Shown: positions 10,829 to 20,737 of the stretch, in pieces
Numbering within the stretch: the first letter of the stretch is position 1
Layout of the letters: every line of letters begins with the position of its first letter
Source: Combretum micranthum
Lineage: Eukaryota > Streptophyta > Magnoliopsida > Myrtales > Combretaceae
DNA length: 64,000 nt
Direction: 5' to 3'
Assembly (NCBI GenBank): GCA_024138025.1
Contig: JAMXBD010000717.1
Span: forward strand, 372,001 to 436,000
Translations under genes and position numbers: made by a program
The notes under the pieces: generated by a model
Databases searched by the model: none
Told to the model about the DNA's origin: nothing
The model's input: only the letters and a program-made list of their open reading frames with translations

Positions 10829-12617
10829 ATGGAGAAATCAATGAAGGCTATGGAGGAGAAAATCATCCATTCATTCATTGAGCTGTTCAAGCAACAGCAA
10901 GCAACTCCGGATCGATTTGGAACTGCTCTGTTTGACCTGCAAAAGAAAGTTCATGAGTCAGTTAATCTCGGCCATTGCAATGCACGTGGAGTTAATAGTA
11001 CTGACACTCCAATGGCTAGCATAGAACAACGAAAGGAAAAAGCAGTAATCAACAACCCTTTCATACCTAAAGAAGTTCCTTACCAATTGCCAACAAGGGT
11101 TACACGTTTAGGATTTCCTACGTTTTCTAGTGATGATCTCAAATCTTGAATGATTAAAGCTAAGCATTTCTTTGAATTAGATGATACCCCTAGAAACTTA
11201 AGAGTTAGAGAGGCAATTATGCATAAGATTTAGCTCTACACTGGTACCACTCTTTTGTGAAAAATTAGATGTATCATACCTCGTTCACCTGGGAGGAGTT
11301 GGTTATTAGGTTACAATAGAGGTTTGGTACTACGACTTTTGAGGATCCCATGGCTTCCTTGAAGGAGTTGTTTCAACATGGGTCCTTAGAAGAATACTAG
11401 GTTGATTTTGAATACCTAACAACTCTGATGCATCTAATTGAAAGTCATAAGATAAGTTGTTTCTTAAGTGGCTTTAAATGTAACATACAATATCTAGTTA
11501 GAATGTTTCAACCATAAACCTTGTAACATGCTTATACCCTAGCTAAACTTCAAGAAACCACATTAATAACCATTAAATTTCTTCAAAAACCTTACAAAAC
11601 CACATACATCAGTAACACCACCACCTCTTCTAGCCACATTCTCTTAACTAAACCTTTGACATACCCTAAAACATCACACACTAGCCAAAGACCATTAAAG
11701 CCAAACACCTACCCTCTGTTCAAACACATCAAACACCTTTAACATTGCCTTCTACTTAAAACCCCACTCGGCAACCCAGGAGATTTACACCAAAGGAGTT
11801 AAAGGAGAAGAGGAGGAAACAACAATGGTTCTGGTGTGATGAGGAATTCTAATTGGGTCACCGATGTAAGAATAAGGGCCTGAGGATATTGTTAGTGGAT
11901 GAAGATGATGAGAATTTAATGGAGAAAAGCTATGAGGATGAATCAGCATTGAAGGATGAGTTACCGAAACTAACATTAGGTGCCACCAATCAAATTCACA
12001 AATTTGATATGATGAGATTGTTAGCTTATTATAAGAAGAGGAAGTTAGGAGTATTTGTTGACTCTGTGAGTTCATTGAATTTCTTGAATGAAAGAGCTAC
12101 TAAAGGTTTGGGTTGTGCAGTTGAAGATACTAAGGCGGTTAAGGTGATTTTGGCTAATGGAACTCCTATGCTTACCAAAGGGTTCATACCACAACTTAAC
12201 CTGGTTATACAGGGGCATACTTTTGAGTTAGAATTTCATGTATTACCATCGAAAGGGGAAGATGTTGTTTTAAGAATGCCTTGGTTGAAGCAACAAGGGA
12301 ATATTGCATGGAATTTATGTGATCTTACAATGGAATTTACTTAAAAAGGAAGACCTAGCAAACTACAAGGAATGAAGGATCCATTGAAGGTTATTGATGG
12401 GGAAAATTTTAGTAAATTGCTTACTAAGGGCAGGTCCACAGTTAAGGTGCAGTGTTGGATGGTGGTTGCAAAACAACTAGGTTCAATAGGGGTAAGGATA
12501 GAACCTATCTTACCTTGTATATTGGACTTATTGCAAATGCAAAAGGGTTTAGTTTTCGATGTTTCACGATTTAATGTTCCAATTTCTTGTTATGTAGGTC
12601 AAATCAGGGAAATCTAA
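10829..12617 (+). pseudogene. Gypsy gag-protease pseudogene
   Basis: The frame starts with ATG at 10829 (MEKSMKAMEEKI) and is open for 106 codons, reaching PTRVTRLGFPTFSSDD, the usual start of the plant Gypsy capsid region. The capsid continues with stops and shifts through FFELDDTP, ITWEE-like residues and RFGTTTFEDPMASLKEL near 11300-11400. A second open piece (11853-12344, 163 codons) contains the aspartic protease region. The catalytic DSG has become DSV in VFVDSVSSLNFLN, which would abolish activity, and LPSKGEDVVLRMPWL is the usual downstream protease sequence. A third piece (12372-12617) covers the linker before reverse transcriptase. It would have encoded particle protein and protease and is dead by multiple stops and the active-site change. 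Confidence 0.85.
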
Positions 12618-12639
12618 CATGGTAGGAAGATTTTTTACG

Positions 12640-13066
12640 TTGCAAGCTTTGTTTTCATATGGAGATTGAGGACGTCGGAAGCAACAATAGTCGTACCACC
12701 GCTGCCAACTACTATCTAAGGGACAAAACTGCCGCTTGAAGGTGGTTCTGAGAACCTAAGACAGGCCTGTCCAACCACTCCCTATCTGCCACACCACCCT
12801 AGGTTGCTATTCCCTCATAGCCACCCAATTGCCGCCGATGACCATCATACTCCATGTCTGAAACACCATGAATCACCGCCTCCAGTCATCTTCTGCTCAA
12901 ATTGACAATGTTGCACCATTCGCCAGTCCTCTCTATGCCGGTCCGATGCCCACCCATTGGGTGCACCGCCCCTATGCGGCTAATATCGGACCGCGACCCA
13001 CCAACTGCCACTCCAAAAACCTAACGTCAGCCTCAACCGCGAATCCGCTGTCTTCATCCAGGTAAG
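12640..13066 (+). other. GC-rich exon-like block ending at a strong 5' splice site
   Basis: GC content jumps abruptly. The block ends CATCCAG|GTAAGTT at about 13066 and is followed by very AT-rich, intron-like sequence. A 65-codon frame (12868-13065) runs to the donor but resembles no family I know. The block at 45102-45309 has the same architecture: GC-rich, ending CCAG|GTAAGTTT, then AT-rich DNA. This suggests both are leader exons inside LTR elements rather than host exons. Confidence 0.4.
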
Positions 13067-13837
13067 TTATTTCTCTCCTTTTTATTTTATTTAATAATAA
13101 TATACAAAAAATTATATACATAAAAAAACTGATAATGATAAAAAAAATTACATGTGCTGATTTTGGAAATAAAATATATATAAATAAAAAAATTAAAAAT
13201 ATAATGATGATAGTAAAAGTAGTAATTAATATCTGATGGCAAGGTCAATTTAGTCATAGCAATATTAATTTTCTTAATATGAATGCAAATGAAAGAACAC
13301 TTTTCTCATGAAATTATTCTTAAAATAGATCTATGGTATATATATTGTTTCAAAAATTCCATTATATCATGATTTTGCCTTGCCATGTTGTAATACAATG
13401 ACGATTTTGATTTTGATAAAATCAAATTTTATGAACATTTAATTTTACCAAGATTATATGTACCACATATATCTATATACTTATGGAATGGCATGAATTG
13501 AGATTTTGTCATAATATCACTTAATAATATAATATGTGAATTTTGATTATGATATGACATCACCTTATTACTATTATTTTGAAAATATTGAAACTAATTG
13601 ATTCCATCATTTATCTATATTATTTAAAGGGGAGCAATGGATTTGGTGTTTTTTTTTTTCAATCACTGCTCTTAAATTAAAATTATTTTTTATTTTATTA
13701 ATGTAAAAAAAAATATCTTTTACCAGCTTCAAGGTCTTTTTAGTAATTTCTACTCATCATTTTCTCTCCCACTCATTCTCTCTCTATAGTATGTAATAAC
13801 CGCTTTGCTTTATACTTACTGTTTGTTATGGTGCAAG
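13067..13837. other. AT-rich DNA, no gene seen
   Basis: Long A and T runs and simple words only. It may be the AT-rich continuation of the LTR-like block before it. The transition at about 13820 leads into Copia LTR debris. Confidence 0.6.
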
Positions 13838-14149
13838 TGTGAGAATCCCACATGGGAAATATGGGACTTGTGTAAAGAGTTTATAAGAGAGAAGACCCAT
13901 TAACTTATTACGTTAAGATTTTAGGTTATAGATGGTGTCAAAAGCCCAATATTATCATTCATAAAGTCCATTGGATTTCTCCCCATTGAAGACATACTTT
14001 AACAAGCTCTTGTTAAGAAGCATGACTTACCCCATTGTGGAGACTCACACTTGAGGGAGAGATTGCTTTAGGGTTTTAGGTTATAAATAGTATCAAAAGT
14101 CCAATTGTGTTGATTTCTCCCTATTAAAGGCACACTTTAGACTCTAACA
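13838..14149 (+). repeat. Copia-type LTR debris with an internal duplication
   Basis: It begins TGTGAGAATCCCACATGGGA, typical of short plant Copia LTRs, and ends GACTCTAACA. Two related segments, about 13917-14005 and 14074-14149, each read 'ggttata(g/a)at(g/a)gt(g/a)tcaaaag(c/t)cc' followed by 'tgatttctcc(c)', so part of the unit is duplicated. No coding region follows directly. Confidence 0.5.
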
Positions 14150-14599
14150 ATTGTTGGGGTTATAGATCCAACTCATATGAGTCTATAACCAAGGGAAGCT
14201 TAAATATATATATATATATATATATATGAGATATATATTTAGAAGACTTTGGAAGCAAATTAAGAATGTACTGGTATGTTTTGAACAAGGAAATCATAAT
14301 ATATGGTTATATATATTTAGAGGACTTTAAATCAAGATATGCTAAGTATATGTGATATACTTGGAAGAGTACTTGAAGATAAGGAGTTGTTTGTGCAAAC
14401 AAAGGATGAAATTGTTGCGTACACTGGCAACTGAGAGGATAAGGTTGCCAGCCTTCATTGAATCACAAGCCAGCAATGATTGCTCTAGAATGCCAAAGGT
14501 CAACACCCAACAGCGGTATGAAAGCCAAGGTTTGAAACATCTCCAGTTGAGCCAGACATGAACGATTAATTGCATGGTCCGATGTGTGATAGGAGGAGA
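14150..14599. other. Unassigned stretch between two Copia LTR segments
   Basis: It starts with TGTTGGGGTTATAG at 14152, which could be another LTR start, followed by a short palindrome (GGTTATAGA...TCTATAACC, 14158-14190) and a TA run at about 14207-14227. Chance frames near 14342-14575 have no recognisable content. Confidence 0.4.
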
Positions 14600-14717
14600 T
14601 GTTGGGGATATCCCACATCTGTTGTGGAAGGGACTGGGTGCTGCTTTATAAGTGTGAGTGAAAGGCTTACCTCATGAGGGAGCTTTTGAGGTTAAGAAGG
14701 CCCAATAGTACCCAACA
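14600..14717 (+). repeat. 5' LTR, 118 bp, of the Copia relic
   Basis: It begins TGTTGGG and ends CCCAACA, a perfect 7-bp terminal inverted repeat. It contains the GATATCCCACATC and TTATAAGTG words characteristic of plant Copia LTRs. The primer-binding site TGGCATTTAGAGC (14719-14731) lies one base downstream and matches the initiator-Met site with changes and one extra base. Confidence 0.82.
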
Positions 14718-14775
14718 GTGGCATTTAGAGCACATGATTCAAAAAATAAATTAATTTTTTTGTTGCAATGCAGAT

Positions 14776-15985
14776 ATGGCAGAATCATCAGGTACGATGA
14801 TCAAACTGAATTCAACAAATTATTGCATATGGAAATTTATGATGGAGAATCTATTGTATTACAAAGATTTATATTTGCTTTTGGGTGGTGACACTATGAA
14901 GCCAGAGAATAAATATGATGCAGATTAGGTAATCATGCATAGGAAAACTATCAGTTATATTCGACAATGGGTGGATCACAACGTTTATCACCATGTGGCC
15001 TAGGAAATGAGAGCAGATGTCCTATGGAGGAAGCTGGAATCCATGTATGAGAGGCAAACGGCCTTGAATAAATCCTCATTGATTAGGAGAGTTATACATC
15101 TAAAATACAGGATGGATCCAATATAACGGAGTACTTGAATGATTTTCAAGGGCTGGTGAATTAATTGTTTGCCATGAAGCTGGTGCTTGAAGATGAGATT
15201 CAAGCACTATTGTTGCTAAGTTCCTTTCCTGATAGTTGAAAGACACTTGTTGTATTTGTTAGTAACTATGCCCTAGAAGGAATGCCCACCCTTGCAATGG
15301 TGAAGGACAGCCTGATGAATAAAGAAGCTAAGAGGAAAGATCTGGATACAGGATCTGATTTTAGGGCACTTGTTACTGGTAAGCTAGGAATGAATGGTAG
15401 AAGTAAGTTAAGAAGATCATCTGATGAGGATGATGAATTAGAGAAATCCAGGGGAAGGTTCAAGTCAAAAGGAAAGAAAGACCTTAGATACTACTATTGT
15501 GACAAGCTGAGTCACTTAAAGCGAGAGTGTAGACTCTAGAAGAAAGAGAAGGTAAATGTGAAGAAAAGGATGTAGACACAACTACAACAGCAGCAAATGA
15601 TGATGAGATTGTCATTGCCTGAGATGAGAAGTGTGTTAGCCTTGCCAGTCATGATGATGACTGGGTTATTGATTCTGGTGCCTTCTTCCATGTGACTTCA
15701 TATGATGAATTCTTCTCAACCTACACTGTTGGAAATTTTGGTAATGTTAGGATGGGAAATGATGGTAAATCCAAGATTGTAGGCATTGGAAATGTTATTT
15801 TGAAGACTAACATAGGTTGCAGGCTCACTATCAGATATGTCAAAAATATTCCAGATATCCACCTTAACCTTATTTCTTTAGAAAAGCTTGATGATGATGG
15901 CTATAGTAGCTATATTTGGTGAAGGAAGATGGAAGCTTACCAAGAGTTCTCTCATTATGGCAAAAGGAAAGAAGAGGAACTAGCA
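14776..15985 (+). pseudogene. Copia gag-protease pseudogene
   Basis: Translation from ATG at 14776 gives the standard Copia gag opening: LNSTNYCIWKFMMENLL corresponds to the conserved 'L.G.NY..W...M...L' region. Stops appear at about 14926 and 15000. The gag continues (LWRKLESMYERQTALNK, a UBN2-type motif) with frameshifts. A zinc knuckle is recognisable near 15490-15535 as CDKLSHLKREC, although its first Cys has become Tyr (YYYCDKLSHLKREC). The protease follows at about 15661 with the catalytic triplet DSG intact in VIDSGAFFHVT and continues to SLEKLDDDGY. GRWKLTK and LIMAKGKK then mark the start of the pre-integrase linker, after which homology stops near 15985. Stops, shifts and truncation make it non-functional. 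Confidence 0.85.
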
Positions 15986-16094
15986 AAGCTAAGTAAAGAA
16001 GATGTGAATCCTATACTTTCACACAAAGGTTCTAATGATGGTAGAAATGGGGGTTTCAGTTGAAGAATCTCAAAAACCTCATCAACAATTCAAG

Positions 16095-16169
16095 ATGAGA
16101 AGATCATGTTTAATTTGCAGGGCTGCTTTTGCAACTTGCTTTTGCTGCTGCGGCGCTTGTGGTGAGTAA
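16095..16169 (+). other. Isolated Cys-rich mini-frame / exon-like fragment
   Basis: A 24-codon ATG-to-TAA frame encodes a peptide with six Cys, its core being ATCFCCCGACG. The GC-rich core 16121-16161 is also flanked by TTTGCAG before it and GTGAGT after it, so it could be a small exon fragment of 41 bp. The Cys pattern loosely recalls the N-terminus of SERINC-type membrane proteins, but this is a weak by-eye resemblance. There is no coding context on either side, so I do not call a gene. Confidence 0.3.
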
Positions 16170-17071
16170 TAGCCAAAAGGCCTCAAATTTGAAGAACTTA
16201 AGATTCCAAATGTTTTAAGAACTACCAATTATAGACATTACTAAATCCAAGCACACTATTTGGTCGAGTTTCCCCTTTATCAAACCATGTTGGAACTCTT
16301 CGTAAAATAAATTGACTTTTTCTTGCAGTTATTTTGATTGATTTTATTTACATCTACTGTTATGAAAATACGCTGCTGACACAAACAAGATAGTAGAATT
16401 GAAGTAACCGGGAATCCAAGTTAACTTTATTATTGATAGTCTGAGGTTTACCTTATAAATAGATAAGCAAGGGCAATAGAAGATATTACCGCTGCATACT
16501 ACAGAAATAGAAGGGGAAAGAAAGAATCCTTAAATTTTAGACACAACAAAACTTTTCTTATTATTATTGTCACGTTTCAAAACAGTGTGTGATAAGGCAC
16601 TCAGTTAACTAAGTGAGTTTCTACCAATTTTAATTTTTGAAAACCTTAGTTAAATTTTTATGAGATTTAGAAAGACTTTCATTTGTTTTTAGACATTTTG
16701 GGGTTATACAAAAACCTGTAAAGACATGTCTTATAACATAATATCACATCCTAGTTTATACTATGCAAAATCTTTTAATCTGTACGCATGTAACTTATAT
16801 TTGAGATAGTTGTACTGGCTTTCAAAACCAGTGGGGCTTCTAACCCAAGACTATTTAAGTCATACACAATAATAAAAAGAATTAATATTTTAGGTTTCAA
16901 AATAATATAATAGTCAATTATTACATCCATATCGAATTTTAATGATATTATAATAATGTTGTGCATTCACCAACAATAATTTGACATAAACCAAATAATA
17001 ACTAAAATCATGCATGTATCTCTTACACCAACCCAACTTTAGTCTCATCACCCCAATTCAATCCCAACCAC
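16170..17071. other. AT-rich intergenic DNA, no gene seen
   Basis: Only short chance frames are present. Confidence 0.65.
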
Positions 17072-17597
17072 TAGTGCTACAAACGAGTTAAGCTGCTCAT
17101 AAGCTACTCGAGTCTGATTAGTAAATGAGCTAAACTCGAGCTTAGATTTAGGCTCACAAGACGCTCTTCAACAAGCTCGTTTCAGGCTCATGAATATGCT
17201 GTTTAAGAGACTCATGAATAATCTTGTTAGTAGATTTGTAAGTTTTATATTTATGATATGTGATAAATAAATATATAATTAAAACAAAAGAAAACAACTT
17301 CTATTTAATATATATGTATATGTATTTGGCAAATCTTACATATTATTTTTAGGTTCTAAAAAAATGGAAAAAAAGGCTATTTAAATAAGTCCTGCTAGAG
17401 CACAAATTTCAGGCTTGATAAGAAATTCGGTAAGCTTGATAAAAAACTCGACTAGGTTTGAGCTCGATTTATAAACAAGCCGAACTTGAATTTAAATTTG
17501 AGGCTCGATAAAAAACTCGGCTTGAGCTTGATATTTTTAAACAAGCCAAGCCCAAACCTTCTAAAGATAGGCGCCACTCAACTTACTTGCAGTCCTA
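17072..17597. mobile_element. hAT-like MITE, about 526 bp
   Basis: The ends read TAGTGCTACAAACGAGTTAAG and, on the other strand, TAGGACTGCAAGTAAGTTGAG. They are imperfect inverted repeats of the TAGGGCTGCAAACGAG type. The flanks carry a possible 8-bp duplication (ACCACTAG left, ACCAATAG right, one mismatch) if the ends are taken slightly inward. Many CTCGAG, GAGCTCG and GCTCAT words fill both halves, the typical subterminal repeats. There is no transposase frame, so it depends on an autonomous relative. Confidence 0.75.
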
Positions 17598-19648
17598 CCA
17601 ATAGCTATATTCACAAGCAATCTTCATTAAACAATCAATGCCTAAAAGAATAAGAAATAAACCAAAGCCTAGTACACAATAACCACAAACACTTACCTGC
17701 ATGTCATGCATACCTGGTTCTAATGCATCGAGCAATTCATTTAGTGATTAAAAATTAAGTTACCCTGGTTATTAGCTTCTATCATAGCACATAACCAATA
17801 AGATCACGACGAACTTGTACTATTGGCTTGATCAAACCGATCTAATTTTGCAACCGATATCCCTGTAGGTGTATGGGTCGTAAGAAACGTAGGCGGAGTA
17901 AATTTTGGATAAAGTTGGGACCAGATGGTGTGGGAAACCATTTTTAGATCATTGGTTCTATTCAATGATTGGTTGAGACAAGCTGATTCAATTATGTTAA
18001 ATTAGCCAATTGTTAGGGGGTGGACCCGTTCTTGAGGTTAGGGTAATAACCACTATTAGATGAATTAATTTTGGTAGTCGACCGAACCGCACGATATAGA
18101 GGATCAGTTCCCATAAAGGATGCCATTCTATATTCGGTTTCTATTAATTTCTTTAGTTTGCCATGAATTTGCTCCAATCCTCATGCACCACACTCAAGTA
18201 ATTCAGTTCTTATTAAGTTTGACGAGTTAAATCTAAGTTTCTAAATGAATAGGTAATATCAACACAATCATTCACAGTTACTTCGTCTATTACAAAATTT
18301 CGTAGATGCTCAGTAATAAGCATGATCTGCTTTTCTTTTTCAACATATGAATGGAGACCGAGTGCCATTCTGGTCATCACTACTATATTTCAATAACTAA
18401 ATCCATTATTGGAATTGTGGAAAGATTACATTAATTTTAATCACTTCATTCTTCTAAACAATCTAAACTATAAGATTAAGCTTTCTAATCTTTATACATC
18501 TAATATATAATATATAACATGGATATGAATCATCTGTATTTGTATTCTCATAATTTCTACAATTTATTCATCTTAAATTGCAATCACACGTACCCAATGA
18601 CTGAGAGAAAAGGGAAATAATTAAGGTATTTTAAGAATTTAAGCAATTTTAACTATTGATAATTTAATTTTAAAAATTTGAACGGGTCCACATTTGTACT
18701 AAATATATTATATATATTAGGGATTAATTCAACATAAAGGCATCATCATCCATCATGACTATTATTATAATGAATATTATTACATTGTCACTCTAACCCA
18801 AAGGCAAAGTCAAGCATTCAAAGTATATCCTTTATTGCTTCAAGACTAAAATTTTCTTAGCCATAATTATAAATTTTAAATTAAACACGAGGAAACAAAT
18901 GTGTATACCTTTGATCTTATATCAATTAAGTATTTATACTATTAAGAAAAGGGTAAAAAACGTGACTACCAATTTTTGTTTTTTTTTTTTAATTCCTAAA
19001 CACAAACAAGATGATTTTATTTACGAAATAACCAATGCTAAATTGCATGTTCAACATGTGACTTATAATTTTACTAAATAGTCACCTTTTTAAGATGCAA
19101 TTTAACAAAAATGATACAATACTAAATCGTATCTTAAAAATGTAATTTGCTTATTTCCTTAATGAATCTAATCTTAGAAATGCAATTCACTAATATACTT
19201 ATTATAATTGTGTGGTGCGTTAGTGAATCGATATTTCTAAGTTGTGATTCATGTATTAATACACGCATTAATAATAACATCATAATTTATAAATGCGATT
19301 TTGCATTGGTATTTTATGCAATTTTTATTTTGGCAGGTCAGTTATCATACAATTTCTTCCAGGAAATGGAATCTTGCAATGATAGCATATAATAATTAAT
19401 CTTATATTCTATTTTCTTTTTTCTCCTTTTGTTCGTTTAAAATCAGTGTTGAATTTATACTTTGGAAATTATTGATTAAGAAACTAGTAAATATCCATTA
19501 CATAGTAACATTTTTATATCGGAAGAGGTGCATAAATAACGTGTGAAGGAATGGGAGACAAGCACGGACATGGACAGTAGCAGGGTTAACCTCAAACATA
19601 GCATCAATTCGGATCCAGTCCATATAATATGGAGGGCATAATGAATGA
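17598..19648. other. Intergenic DNA, no gene seen
   Basis: The part at 17640-17700 ('agcctagtacacaataa') weakly echoes the LTR of copy A near 903. The part at 19040-19330 repeats 'atgcaattt / aaatcg / gcgattttgcattggta' words that recur near 61210-61320, which suggests a shared decayed repeat. Frames such as 18899-19081 and 19147-19392 show no protein-like content. Confidence 0.5.
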
Positions 19649-19873
19649 CTAACACAGATAGCCAAAGTCCAAAAAGAACATGGGGACTTGCTCAACTCCA
19701 TTAGTGCCCACCTACATAATTTCTCCCAATTGGCAGATTATCGATCAGTGCATCCTCCATCACCACCCCTACAATGGCCACAACCATTGTATTACTATCA
19801 TCTCCCAAGTAATGCTGATGATCAAGATGGACAACAAGGCAGAAAATCATCACATTTACACCATTTTTTTTAA
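19649..19873 (+). pseudogene. Protein-like open fragment, family not recognised
   Basis: After a stop at 19646 the plus frame is open for 74 codons. It begins with a helix-like segment (KVQKEHGDLLNSISAHLHNF) followed by a Pro/Trp/Tyr-rich part (PPSPPLQWPQPLYYYHLPS) and a polar tail. The composition looks like the last exon of a real protein, in contrast to the AT-rich surroundings. There is no ATG in frame near its start and no neighbouring exon. It could be a captured gene fragment. Confidence 0.3.
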
Positions 19874-20104
19874 ATTAAATAAATTACTTTTTTTAACTAT
19901 TAATGTAAATAACAATGTAATGCATATTTTTAAATTAAAATATTGCTTCAGTAATTGTCTAAATTTTATTTATATTAAATGTTAAAATCAATAATTTATT
20001 TGTAACTAATTTGAATAATTAGTTTAATTAAAATTTTGAAAGCCATCGAAAAAAACCCGCAAGTCAAAAATAATAAAAATACAAAATAAACCGTATGAAA
20101 ATGG

Positions 20105-20360
20105 ACCTGATTGAAGGCACGCAAACAAGAACCCGGAGGCATGCAACATGGCATGCGAACAAATAGGCCAGCATGATACGACATGCAAAAAACAAAAAAA
20201 AAAAAAAGCACACAAAGCATGGGACGCAAGGCATGCGAACACAAAATGGACCAAGCACGCAAAAGTACGCAGCATGCAAAACACCCAAAATTTAGCATAC
20301 AAATGGCACAACACGGCCTATTTACCCTGCCTAGTTCTTGTCTACCAGCATGCATTCCTC
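20105..20360. repeat. Cluster of degenerate CATGCGAAC/GCACGCAAA words
   Basis: At least eight copies of a 9-11 base word (GCATGCGAAC, GCACGCAAAC, GCATGCAACA, ACATGCAAAA and similar) occur in 250 bases, interrupted by a 14-A run near 20195. They share the strand but are unevenly spaced. Three overlapping minus-strand frames across it are by-products of the repeat. Confidence 0.6.
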
Positions 20361-20640
20361 GAATACAATACACCGTATTTTTACATGACTTATTCAGTTA
20401 GACATTTATGAAACTCATTTTTGTGGAACAAATCACTTTAAATCATTGATCACATATTTTAAATCACAAGTGTACAAATTCATGATGACATGTAGAGGGC
20501 AGAATAAGTTACATTAACAATTATACCCCTAACAAGCATACAAATTTATTTAAAACAGAAGATGTTCACCCTTTTAAACATTGATCACATGTTTTATAGA
20601 AAACATAGAAATAAGAAAAAGTGAAAATATTTTATGGGAT
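20361..20640. other. Flank or 3' UTR of the LINE, no gene seen
   Basis: AT-rich. 'ttgatcacat(a/g)tttt' occurs twice, near 20448 and 20580. The LINE 3' end and its A-tail (a T-run on the plus strand) could not be placed with confidence. The best candidate is the TTTTTT at about 20641. Confidence 0.45.
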
Positions 20641-20737
20641 TTTTTAACTTGTCCCCTTACATAAATGTATTACTTAAGGAATCTAACGACCGTGACTCAA
20701 TCAACAACTATTTCACGAAGTTGTTTCATATATAAAA

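Larger units (their letters stand above)
10399..12617 (+). mobile_element. Gypsy LTR retrotransposon relic (5' LTR, gag, protease)
   Basis: An LTR-like stretch, a perfect initiator-Met primer-binding site and a gag-protease reading region follow one another in the right order. No reverse transcriptase, integrase or 3' LTR is present: the coding match fades near 12617 and GC-rich unrelated sequence follows. It is a 3'-truncated insertion. Confidence 0.75.
14600..15985 (+). mobile_element. Copia retrotransposon relic with a 118-bp LTR
   Basis: A very short LTR, a primer-binding site and a gag-protease region lie in the correct order. The coding match ends after the protease, so integrase, reverse transcriptase and the 3' LTR are missing. 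The LTR length is at the low end for Copia and comparable with TRIM elements. Confidence 0.78.

Noticed and set aside
11785..12075. 96-codon minus-strand frame
   Set aside because: It is the shadow of the Gypsy gag-protease relic on the plus strand and has no recognisable content.
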